Both the position numbers and the translations under genes were made by a program. Shown here piece after piece: positions 14,192 to 19,838 of a stretch of DNA of 19,838 bases. The stretch covers positions 11,400 through 31,237 of the forward strand of contig DCUH01000052.1 in the NCBI GenBank assembly GCA_002327765.1, given 5' to 3'. Every line of letters begins with the position of its first letter. Position 1 is the first letter of the stretch. The stretch is from a bacterium UBA2219. GTDB lineage: Bacteria; Desulfobacterota; Deferrimicrobia; Deferrimicrobiales; Deferrimicrobiaceae. The notes beneath the pieces were generated by a model. That model was given only the letters and a program-made list of their open reading frames with translations. It ran no database searches and was not told where the DNA came from.

Positions 14192-15080
14192 TCAGCGCTC
14201 CCATGCCGGCCAGGATCTCCCGCAGCTTCGCCCGGTTGGCCTCCGTGCAGGGCGTGTTCGGCCGGATCGGCTCGCCCACGTCGAGGCCGATCAGGTTCAG
14301 CGCGTCCTTGATCACCACCGGGAAGCTTCCCAGGGTGAAGGCCGTCCGCAGGGGTGCGAGCTTGAACTGGGCCTCCAGCGCGCCCGCCAGGTCGCCGGCC
14401 AGGAACTTCACGTAGATCTCCACCACGAGGGACGGGACGACGTTGGCCGTCGCCGCGACGCAGCCGACGCCGCCGTAGACGAGGGTGGCCAGGATCATGA
14501 TGTCCCTGCCCGCCATGATCCGGAAACCCTTCGACCGCGTCCTGCGGATGTATTCCGCGGTCAGGACCAGGTCACCGCTGCTGTCCTTCGCCCCGACGAT
14601 GTTGGGTACGTCGGCCAGCCGCTCCATGAGGGACGCGGAGATGTTGACCTTCATCCGGTCGGGGTTGTTGTAGAGGAGCACCGGCAGCGGGACCGAGTCG
14701 GCGACCGCCCGGAAATGCCGGTAGAGCTCCTCGTCGTTGGGCCCCAGGAACATCGGCGGGAGCATGGTGACGGCCTGCGCCCCCTCCTCCACGGCCATCT
14801 TCGCGGAGCGGACGCACTCCCGGGTCGAGATGCCGCCGATCCCCGCGTAGACCGGCACGCGCCCCTTCGCCTGCTCCACGGTGATCCGCACCGCGCGCCG
14901 CTGCTCGTCGGGGTCGAGACCGAAGAACTCCCCGGTGCTACCGAGCGACAGGATACCGTGCACACCGCCGGCGATCACATGGTCGACCATCCGCCGGAGG
15001 GCGTTTTCGTGCACCCGCTCCTCGCGGTCGACCGGGGTGACGATGGGGGGAATGACCCCGCGGATGAAGCTCGTGTCCAT
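14184..15080 (-). CDS. DapA-family class I lyase, probable 5-keto-4-deoxyglucarate aldolase
   Basis: The 298-residue TIM-barrel protein belongs to the DHDPS/N-acetylneuraminate lyase family. It has GSTGE (47-51), the Schiff-base Lys165 in GAKDSSGD, and Tyr137 with Arg142 in YNNPDRM. Relative to lysine-pathway DapA, the Thr44 and Tyr107 positions are Ser48 and Phe111, so the proton relay of true DapA is not kept. The gene lies between gudD and the transporter, in an operon ending in garR. The simplest role is therefore cleavage of 5-keto-4-deoxyglucarate to pyruvate and tartronate semialdehyde, replacing the unrelated GarL. A 5-keto-4-deoxyglucarate dehydratase forming 2-oxoglutarate semialdehyde is the main alternative. 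No matching dehydrogenase is seen, which argues against it. Confidence 0.85.
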   Translation of the reverse strand: MDTSFIRGVIPPIVTPVDREERVHENALRRMVDHVIAGGVHGILSLGSTGEFFGLDPDEQRRAVRITVEQAKGRVPVYAGIGGISTRECVRSAKMAVEEGAQAVTMLPPMFLGPNDEELYRHFRAVADSVPLPVLLYNNPDRMKVNISASLMERLADVPNIVGAKDSSGDLVLTAEYIRRTRSKGFRIMAGRDIMILATLVYGGVGCVAATANVVPSLVVEIYVKFLAGDLAGALEAQFKLAPLRTAFTLGSFPVVIKDALNLIGLDVGEPIRPNTPCTEANRAKLREILAGMGALNG

Positions 15081-15093
15081 GGCCTCGCCCCTT

Positions 15094-16449
15094 TCAGCGC
15101 ACCAGGCAGGGTCGCTTGTTGTCGAATTTCCAGCCGGGGATCAGGAACTGCATGGCCTGGGCGTCGTCGCGGGCGCCCAGCGCCTTCTCTTTATAAAGCC
15201 GGTGGGCCGCCTCGATCCGCTCCATGTCGGGTTCGATCCCGAGGCCGGGAGCCTCGGGGACGGCGACCTTCCCCTCCATGATCCGGAGCGGCTCCCGCGT
15301 CAGCCGCTGGCCGTCCTGCCAGATCCAGTGGGTGTCGATGGCGGTGATCCGCCCCGGCGCGGCGGCGGCCGCGTGGGTGAACATGGCCAGCGAGACGTCG
15401 AAATGGTTGTTGGAGTGGGAGCCCCAGGTCAGCCCCCATTCGTGGCACATCTGCGCGACGCGCACCGCCCCGCGCATCGTCCAGAAGTGCGGGTCCGCCA
15501 GCGGGATGTCCACCGAGCCCAGCCGGATCGCGTGCCCCATCTGCCGCCAGTCGGTCGCGATCATGTTGGTGGCGGTCGGCAATCCGGTGGCCCGGCGGAA
15601 CTCCGCCATCACCTCGCGCCCGGAATAGCCGCCCTCCGCCCCGCAGGGGTCCTCCGCGTAGGCCAGGAAGCCGCGCATGCCTCGGCAGAGCCGGACCGCC
15701 TCCTCGAGCGGCCAGGCGCCGTTCGGGTCGATCGTGACCCGCGCGCCCGGGAACCGTTCCGCCAGCGCGGAGACCGCCTCGATCTCCTCCTCGCCGCGCA
15801 GCACGCCGCCCTTCAGCTTGAAGTCGTTGAATCCGTACCGGGCCCGGGCCGCCTCGGCGAGCCGCACGACCGCCCGCGGGGTGAGGGCCTCCTCGTCCCG
15901 CAGCCGGAGCCAGTCGTCCTTCTCCCCCGAGCCGTCCCGGTAGGGAAGGTCGGTCTTCCGCCGGTCGCCCACGTAGAAGAGGTATCCGAGCATCTCCACC
16001 GACGCGCGCTGCTGGCCGTCCCCCAGGAGCGCGGCGACGGGCACGCCGAGGAACTGCCCCAGGAGGTCCAGCAGCGCGGCTTCCACCGCGGTCACGGCGT
16101 GGATCATGACGCGCTGGTCGAAGGTCTGGAGGCCGCGCCCCCCGGCGTCCCGGTCGGAAAACGACTTCTGCATGGAATGGAGTATGTCGAGGTATCTGCC
16201 GACGGAACGCCCGACGACCAGCGGCTTCGCGTCTTCCAGCGTCTGCCGGATCCGCTCGCCCCCGGGGACCTCGCCGATTCCCGTGCGCCCCGCGTCGTCT
16301 TTCAGGAGAACGATGTTCCGGGTGAAGAACGGCCCGTGCGCGCCGCTTAAGTTCAACAGCATGCTGTCCCGGCCGGCCACGGGGATCACCTGCATCCCGG
16401 TGACGGCCGGAGCTCCGTGGGAACGGGCCGGGCGTTCCTGGGGGTCCAT
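15094..16449 (-). CDS. gudD: Glucarate dehydratase
   Basis: The 451-residue enolase-superfamily enzyme converts D-glucarate (and usually L-idarate) to 5-keto-4-deoxyglucarate. It tracks E. coli GudD along its whole length (MQVIPVAGRDSMLLNLSGAH, DRDAGGRGLQTFD, FDNKRPCLVR end). Catalytic Lys211-x-Lys213, Asp241, Glu266, Asn295 and His345 are all present. The ATG at 16449 is preferred over an in-frame ATG at 16470. It has AAAGGAGAG 4 nt upstream, it gives the E. coli-like length, and the earlier ATG falls inside the -10 box and operator of the gene's own promoter. It heads the leftward operon and is 13 bp from the DapA-family gene. Confidence 0.96.
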   Translation of the reverse strand: MDPQERPARSHGAPAVTGMQVIPVAGRDSMLLNLSGAHGPFFTRNIVLLKDDAGRTGIGEVPGGERIRQTLEDAKPLVVGRSVGRYLDILHSMQKSFSDRDAGGRGLQTFDQRVMIHAVTAVEAALLDLLGQFLGVPVAALLGDGQQRASVEMLGYLFYVGDRRKTDLPYRDGSGEKDDWLRLRDEEALTPRAVVRLAEAARARYGFNDFKLKGGVLRGEEEIEAVSALAERFPGARVTIDPNGAWPLEEAVRLCRGMRGFLAYAEDPCGAEGGYSGREVMAEFRRATGLPTATNMIATDWRQMGHAIRLGSVDIPLADPHFWTMRGAVRVAQMCHEWGLTWGSHSNNHFDVSLAMFTHAAAAAPGRITAIDTHWIWQDGQRLTREPLRIMEGKVAVPEAPGLGIEPDMERIEAAHRLYKEKALGARDDAQAMQFLIPGWKFDNKRPCLVR

Positions 16450-16453
16450 GCGT

Positions 16454-16462
16454 CTCTCCTTT
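16454..16462 (-). promoter_or_regulatory. Ribosome binding site that sets the gudD start
   Basis: AAAGGAGAG on the minus strand, 4 nt before the ATG at 16449. It lies between the two candidate ATGs and so supports the downstream one. With the predicted transcription start near 16462 the 5' leader would be only about a dozen bases. Confidence 0.75.
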
Positions 16463-16468
16463 GGCGTC

Positions 16469-16484
16469 ATGGTAGCGTTGTCAT
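16469..16484 (-). promoter_or_regulatory. LacI-family operator O1 (gudD side)
   Basis: Minus-strand ATGACAACGCTACCAT is an imperfect palindrome around a central CG. It matches 13 of 16 positions of the operator on the lacI side and resembles operators of GntR/IdnR-type LacI regulators. The likely ligand-responsive repressor is the adjacent gene at 16579. Confidence 0.7.
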
Positions 16485-16497
16485 TTTAGGGTGTCAA
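16469..16497 (-). promoter_or_regulatory. gudD operon promoter with embedded operator
   Basis: On the minus strand TTGACA (16497-16492), a 17-bp spacer, and TACCAT (16474-16469). The 16-bp operator ATGACAACGCTACCAT (16484-16469) supplies the last 10 bp of the spacer and the -10 hexamer, so a bound repressor would block polymerase directly. Confidence 0.75.
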
Positions 16498-16546
16498 TCC
16501 CTTTCCTGCCTCCGCATGAATCGCGGGTCAGTTGGGCCGCTGCCGG

Positions 16547-16575
16547 TTGACACGACGCGATGATATCGCTATCAT
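16547..16575 (+). promoter_or_regulatory. lacI-garD promoter with embedded operator
   Basis: TTGACA (16547-16552), a 17-bp spacer and TATCAT (16570-16575). The geometry is identical to the divergent gudD promoter, including 7 bp between TTGACA and the operator. Predicted transcription starts near 16581-16583, which falls at or just after the first ATG of the regulator gene. Confidence 0.7.
16560..16575 (+). promoter_or_regulatory. LacI-family operator O2 (autoregulatory)
   Basis: ATGATATCGCTATCAT is a perfect 6-bp inverted repeat (ATGATA/TATCAT) around TCGC. It ends 3 bp before the first ATG of the regulator gene and covers that gene's -10 box, implying autorepression together with garD. Confidence 0.75.
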
Positions 16576-16578
16576 TCG

Positions 16579-17625
16579 ATGGAGAGTTCAAAGAGCGGAA
16601 GCGCAATCCCCGCGGAGGCGGAAGCCATCAGGAAATCTACAGGCATTGTAACACTTGCGGACGTGGCCAAGCTGGCCGGCGTTTCGCCGATCACGGTGTC
16701 CCGGGTGCTGAACCGCCCGGAGCTGGTGGCTCCCGCGACGATCGCGAAGGTGCGGCAGGTGATCGAGCGCACGGGATACGTGCCCAACCTGCTGGCCGGC
16801 GGCCTCGCCTCCAGCCGGACCCGGTTCGTGGCCGCCATCGTGCCGGCGATCTCGAACCAGGTCTTCTCCGAGTCCATCCAGGCGCTGACCGACCGGCTGT
16901 GGGAGAGCGGCTACCAGGTGCTGCTGGGGACCTCGGGGTATCCCACCTCGCGTGAGGACGCGCTGCTCGCGGCCATCCTCAGCCGCCGCCCCGACGGCCT
17001 GTTCCTCACCGGCATCTCGCATTCCGACGAAAGCCGCCGCCGCCTGATCGCCGCACGGATCCCGATCGTCGAGGTGTGGGACCTCACCCCCACCCCGATC
17101 GACATGCTCGTCGGATTTTCCCACGTGAAGGTCGGCGAAGAGGTGGCGGAATGCCTCATCGCGAAAGGCTACAAGCGGTTCGGGCTGGTGACGGCCGACG
17201 ACGCGCGCGCGGAGGAGCGCAACGTGGCGTTCCGGTCGACGCTCGACAGGCACGGCTTCGCGGAGATCGCGACCGCCGTCGTGCAGGCCCCGTCCAACTT
17301 CCGTCTGGGCCGGGAAGGGCTCTCCCGGATCCTCGAGCTGGGCCCCCTTCCCCGGGCGGTCTTCTGCAGCTCGGACACCCTCGCCCACGGCGTGCTGATG
17401 GAGGCGCAGGCGCGCGGCCTGTCCGTCCCCGGCGACCTGGCCATCGTCGGGTTCGGGGACTTGAATTTCGCGGCGTACACCTTCCCCTCGCTTTCGACGG
17501 TGTGGATCGACCGCCCCGCCGTGGGGCGGATGGCGGCCGATATGCTGCTGGCCCGGTTCGAGGGAAAGGAGCCGGAGAAGATCGTCGACGTGGGTTTCCA
17601 GGTCGTCGAGCGGGGGACCACATGA
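16579..17625 (+). CDS. LacI/GntR-type transcriptional regulator of the aldarate genes
   Basis: Up to 348 residues. An N-terminal LacI helix-turn-helix (TLADVAKLAGVSPITVSRVLN, residues 25-45) and hinge (NLLAGGLAS) are followed by a periplasmic-binding-protein-like sensor domain. That domain contains FVAAIVPAISNQVFSESIQALTDRLWESGYQVLLGTSGY and ends in VGFQVVERGTT, closest in style to the E. coli GntR subgroup. It likely represses gudD-garR and lacI-garD and is released by an aldarate or derived intermediate. The start is uncertain. The ATG at 16579 has no Shine-Dalgarno and sits at or before the predicted transcription start. A typical LacI N-terminus would begin near 16645, but only ATC (16627) and ATT (16645) codons are available there. 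The stop overlaps garD as ATGA. Confidence 0.9.
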   Translation: MESSKSGSAIPAEAEAIRKSTGIVTLADVAKLAGVSPITVSRVLNRPELVAPATIAKVRQVIERTGYVPNLLAGGLASSRTRFVAAIVPAISNQVFSESIQALTDRLWESGYQVLLGTSGYPTSREDALLAAILSRRPDGLFLTGISHSDESRRRLIAARIPIVEVWDLTPTPIDMLVGFSHVKVGEEVAECLIAKGYKRFGLVTADDARAEERNVAFRSTLDRHGFAEIATAVVQAPSNFRLGREGLSRILELGPLPRAVFCSSDTLAHGVLMEAQARGLSVPGDLAIVGFGDLNFAAYTFPSLSTVWIDRPAVGRMAADMLLARFEGKEPEKIVDVGFQVVERGTT

Positions 17626-19187
17626 CGCAGGAGCGCGCTCGCGTCATCAAGATCCACGACCGGGACAACGTGGCCATCGTCGCGAACGCCGGGGGCCTTC
17701 CCTCGGGCGCGCGCCTCCCGGACGGCACCGTGCTGCTCGAAGCCGTCCCCCCGTCCCACAAGGTCGCCCTCGCGGACCTTCCCGCGGGCGCGGAGGTGAT
17801 CCGCTACGGCCAGGTGATAGGGAAGGCGGCCCGGCCGATCCCGCGCGGAAGCTGGGTCGACGAGTCGCTGGTGCTGCTCCCCGAGCCGCCCGCGCTGGAC
17901 GACCTCCCTCTCGATACGGGGCACGCGCCCGCCCTGCCGCCGCTGCCGGGATATTCCTTCGACGGGTACCGCAACGCGGACGGCACCGTCGGCACGAAGA
18001 ACCTCCTGGGCATCCTGACCAGCGTGCAGTGCGTCGCGGGCGTCGTGAACGTGCTGGCCCGCCGCATCCGGGAGGAGCTGCTCCCCCGCTACCCCAACGT
18101 CGACGACATCGTCGCGGTAAACCACTCCTACGGCTGCGGCGTGGCGATCAACGCCCCCGGCGCCGCCGTGCCGATCCGGACGCTGCAGAACCTCGCGCGC
18201 CATCCCAATTTCGGCGGCGAGGCGATGATCGTGGGCCTCGGCTGTGAGAAGCTCGAGGCCGACCGGCTCGTGCCGCAGGATGAGCGGCACGCCTGCGCGG
18301 GATGCGGAGGGTGCGGAGGCGAAGGACCGCCCGTGCTGCTCCTCCAGGATGAAGCCTTCCGCGGCTTCGGCGACATGATGGCCGCCTTGATGCGGATGGC
18401 CGGGGAGCGGCTGGAGCGGCTCAACCGGCGCAGGAGGGAGCCCTGCCCCGCCTCCGACCTGGTCGCAGGCGTCCAGTGCGGAGGCAGCGACGCTTTCTCT
18501 GGCGTCACCGCGAACCCGGCCGTCGGCTACGCGGCGGACCTGATCGTCCGCGCGGGCGGCACCGTGATGTTCTCGGAAGTGACGGAGGTGCGCGACGCGA
18601 TCCACCTGCTCCTCCCGCGGACGGCCGACATATGGGTCGGGCGCGCGCTGCTCAAGGAGATGGCGTGGTACGACCGCTACCTGGCGGCGGGGGGTGCGGA
18701 CCGCAGCGCCAACCCGGCGCCGGGCAACAAGCGGGGCGGGCTGGCCAACGTCGTGGAGAAGGCGCTCGGCTCGATCGCGAAATCCGGCAGCGGACCGATC
18801 GTCGACGTGATCGGCCCCGGCGAGCGCGTGCAAAAAAGCGGGCTGGTCTTCGCGGCGACGCCGGCCAGCGATTTCGTGTGCGGCACGCTGCAGCTCGCAG
18901 CGGGGATGAACCTGCAGCTCTTCACCACGGGGCGCGGCACCCCGTACGGGCTCCAGATGGCGCCGGTGCTCAAGGTCTCCTCGTCCCAGGCGCTCAGCGA
19001 GCGCTGGAGCGACCTGGTCGACGTCGATGCCAGCCGCATCGCCGGCGGCGGGGCGACCATCGAGGAGGTCGGGTGGGAGATCTTCCGCCTGGTCCTCGAC
19101 GTCGCAAGCGGAAGGAAGCGGGCCGCCGCCGACCGGCTCGGGCTCTACAACGACCTGGTCCTGTTCAATCCCGGGCCGGTGACGTAA
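17622..19187 (+). CDS. garD: Galactarate dehydratase (UxaA/GarD family)
   Basis: The 521-residue enzyme dehydrates galactarate to 5-keto-4-deoxyglucarate. It follows E. coli GarD (523 residues) throughout. There is an N-terminal SAF-like domain (VIKIHDRDNVAIVANAGGL), GSWVDESLVLLPEPP, GYRNADGTVGTKNLLGI (116-131), NHSYGCGVAINAP (167-179), GLGCEKL, CPASDLVAGVQCGGSDAFSGVTANPAVGYA (275-304) and TGRGTPYGLQ near the C-terminus. Enzymes of this family are iron-dependent. An unusual CxxCxxC cluster (Cys225, Cys228, Cys231) occupies a loop that is Cys-free in E. coli GarD. The ATG overlaps the regulator stop (ATGA) with a GGGGGA element upstream, so the two genes are coupled. Confidence 0.95.
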   Translation: MTQERARVIKIHDRDNVAIVANAGGLPSGARLPDGTVLLEAVPPSHKVALADLPAGAEVIRYGQVIGKAARPIPRGSWVDESLVLLPEPPALDDLPLDTGHAPALPPLPGYSFDGYRNADGTVGTKNLLGILTSVQCVAGVVNVLARRIREELLPRYPNVDDIVAVNHSYGCGVAINAPGAAVPIRTLQNLARHPNFGGEAMIVGLGCEKLEADRLVPQDERHACAGCGGCGGEGPPVLLLQDEAFRGFGDMMAALMRMAGERLERLNRRRREPCPASDLVAGVQCGGSDAFSGVTANPAVGYAADLIVRAGGTVMFSEVTEVRDAIHLLLPRTADIWVGRALLKEMAWYDRYLAAGGADRSANPAPGNKRGGLANVVEKALGSIAKSGSGPIVDVIGPGERVQKSGLVFAATPASDFVCGTLQLAAGMNLQLFTTGRGTPYGLQMAPVLKVSSSQALSERWSDLVDVDASRIAGGGATIEEVGWEIFRLVLDVASGRKRAAADRLGLYNDLVLFNPGPVT

Positions 19188-19245
19188 AAGAGGTCTCCTG
19201 TTCCGCGGCAGAAGTCCCTCCTCGGGATCTGCCTCGAAGGGGAAA

Positions 19246-19274
19246 CCCGGCGCGGGGTCTACCCTCGCGCCGGG
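19246..19274. terminator. Hairpin terminator between garD and clpB
   Basis: CCCGGCGCG pairs with CGCGCCGGG over 9 bp, with three further inner G-C pairs past a one-base bulge and a TCTA loop. On the plus strand it is followed by CTTTGT and on the minus strand by GTTT or TTTCCCC. It lies in the gap between two convergent genes and may serve both. Confidence 0.7.
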
Positions 19275-19299
19275 CTTTGTATCGGATGGATCGCTTCCC

Positions 19300-19838
19300 C
19301 TACTTCCGGAACGTAAAACCGCCCGAGGAGTCCGCGTCCACCGTCACCTTGTCGCCCTCGCGAAATTCGCCCTTGAGGATCCGGATCGCCAGCGGGTCCT
19401 GCAGGTGCTTCTGGATCGCCCGCCGCAGCGGCCGCGCGCCGAAGGTCGGCTCGTAGCCGATCTCCGCGATCCGCTCCTTGGCCGCCTGCGTGAGCTCCAC
19501 CGAGATCTTCCGGTCGGCCAGGCGGTCGTTGACCTCCCGCACCATGATGTCGACGATGCGGGCGAGCGATTCCCTCCCCAGCGAGTGGAAAAGGATGATC
19601 TCGTCGAGCCGGTTCAGGAACTCGGGGCGGAACACATGCTTGAGTTCCTCCATGACTCCGGCGCGGATCGCGTCGTCCCCCTTCCCCGCCATCTCCTGGA
19701 TCCACTGGGAGCCGACGTTGGAGGTGAGGATCGCCACGGAGTTCCGGAAATCGACCGTCCGGCCGTGCCCGTCGGTGAGCCGCCCGTCCTCCAGCACTTG
19801 CAACAGGATGTGGAAGACGTCCGGATGCGCCTTCTCGA
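19300..19838 (-). CDS. clpB: ATP-dependent chaperone ClpB (C-terminal part)
   Basis: The frame is open at the right edge, so the gene is cut and only the last 178 or so residues are visible. They start at EKAHPDVFHILLQVLEDGRLTDGHGRTVDFRN, just after Walker B of the second AAA+ domain. They continue with sensor 1 (AILTSNVGS), the arginine-finger region (FRPEFLNRLDEIILFH) and sensor 2 (GARPLRRAIQ), ending in a short GDKVTVDADSSGGFTFRK tail. RPEFLNRLDEII and DPLAIRILKGEF fit ClpB rather than ClpA or ClpC. ClpB works with DnaK to dissolve protein aggregates. It is convergent with garD and marks the right border of the aldarate island. Confidence 0.93.
   Translation of the reverse strand, partial: EKAHPDVFHILLQVLEDGRLTDGHGRTVDFRNSVAILTSNVGSQWIQEMAGKGDDAIRAGVMEELKHVFRPEFLNRLDEIILFHSLGRESLARIVDIMVREVNDRLADRKISVELTQAAKERIAEIGYEPTFGARPLRRAIQKHLQDPLAIRILKGEFREGDKVTVDADSSGGFTFRK

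Noticed and set aside
16450..16470. Upstream ATG (16470) as the gudD start
   Set aside because: That ATG overlaps the -10 box and operator. The ATG at 16449 has a strong Shine-Dalgarno and gives the family length.

Overview
The window is a 19.8 kb piece of a high-GC bacterial chromosome. Gene order suggests a deltaproteobacterial (Desulfuromonadota-like) lineage, because ispE, tRNA-Gln, prs, rplY, pth, rpsF, rpsR, rplI and dnaB in one run is a Geobacter-type arrangement as I recall it. No rRNA or other taxonomic marker is available, so this placement is tentative. Nearly all sequence is coding and no stretch over 300 bases lacks a gene. I saw no CRISPR array, insertion sequence or phage gene.

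Region 1 (1-2338, + strand): the end of an NtrC-type sigma-54 activator, then thiD and a patatin-like lipase. The genes are packed with a 2-bp gap and a GTGA overlap, so they form one transcription unit. A short GC hairpin separates it from the convergent dnaB.

Region 2 (2371-8910, - strand): a housekeeping block transcribed ispE > tRNA-Gln(TTG) > prs > rplY > pth > rpsF > ssb > rpsR > rplI > dnaB. It has recognisable sigma-70 promoters before the tRNA and before prs. The pth gene has no ATG, GTG or TTG that could start a complete protein and apparently starts at ACG.

Region 3 (9052-19187): a sugar-diacid (aldarate) catabolic island between the housekeeping block and clpB. A divergent promoter region at 16450-16578 drives a leftward operon, gudD > DapA-family lyase > tctB > tctA > tctC > garR, and a rightward pair, lacI-type regulator > garD. 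A second, structurally unrelated galactarate/L-talarate dehydratase of the enolase superfamily lies at the far end, convergent with garR. The inferred pathway has four steps: uptake of the diacid by the TctABC tripartite transporter; dehydration by GudD (glucarate), GarD or the enolase-type enzyme (galactarate) to 5-keto-4-deoxyglucarate; cleavage by the DapA-family protein to pyruvate and tartronate semialdehyde; reduction by GarR to glycerate. The usual GarL aldolase, GarP/GudP permeases and glycerate kinase are absent from the window.

The most striking regulatory feature is a pair of near-identical 16-bp operators, ATGACAACGCTACCAT and ATGATATCGCTATCAT. Each forms the -10 hexamer and part of the spacer of its own promoter, with identical TTGACA-N17 geometry on the two divergent sides.

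Region 4 (19300-19838, - strand): the C-terminal end of clpB, cut by the window edge. A hairpin terminator lies between it and garD.
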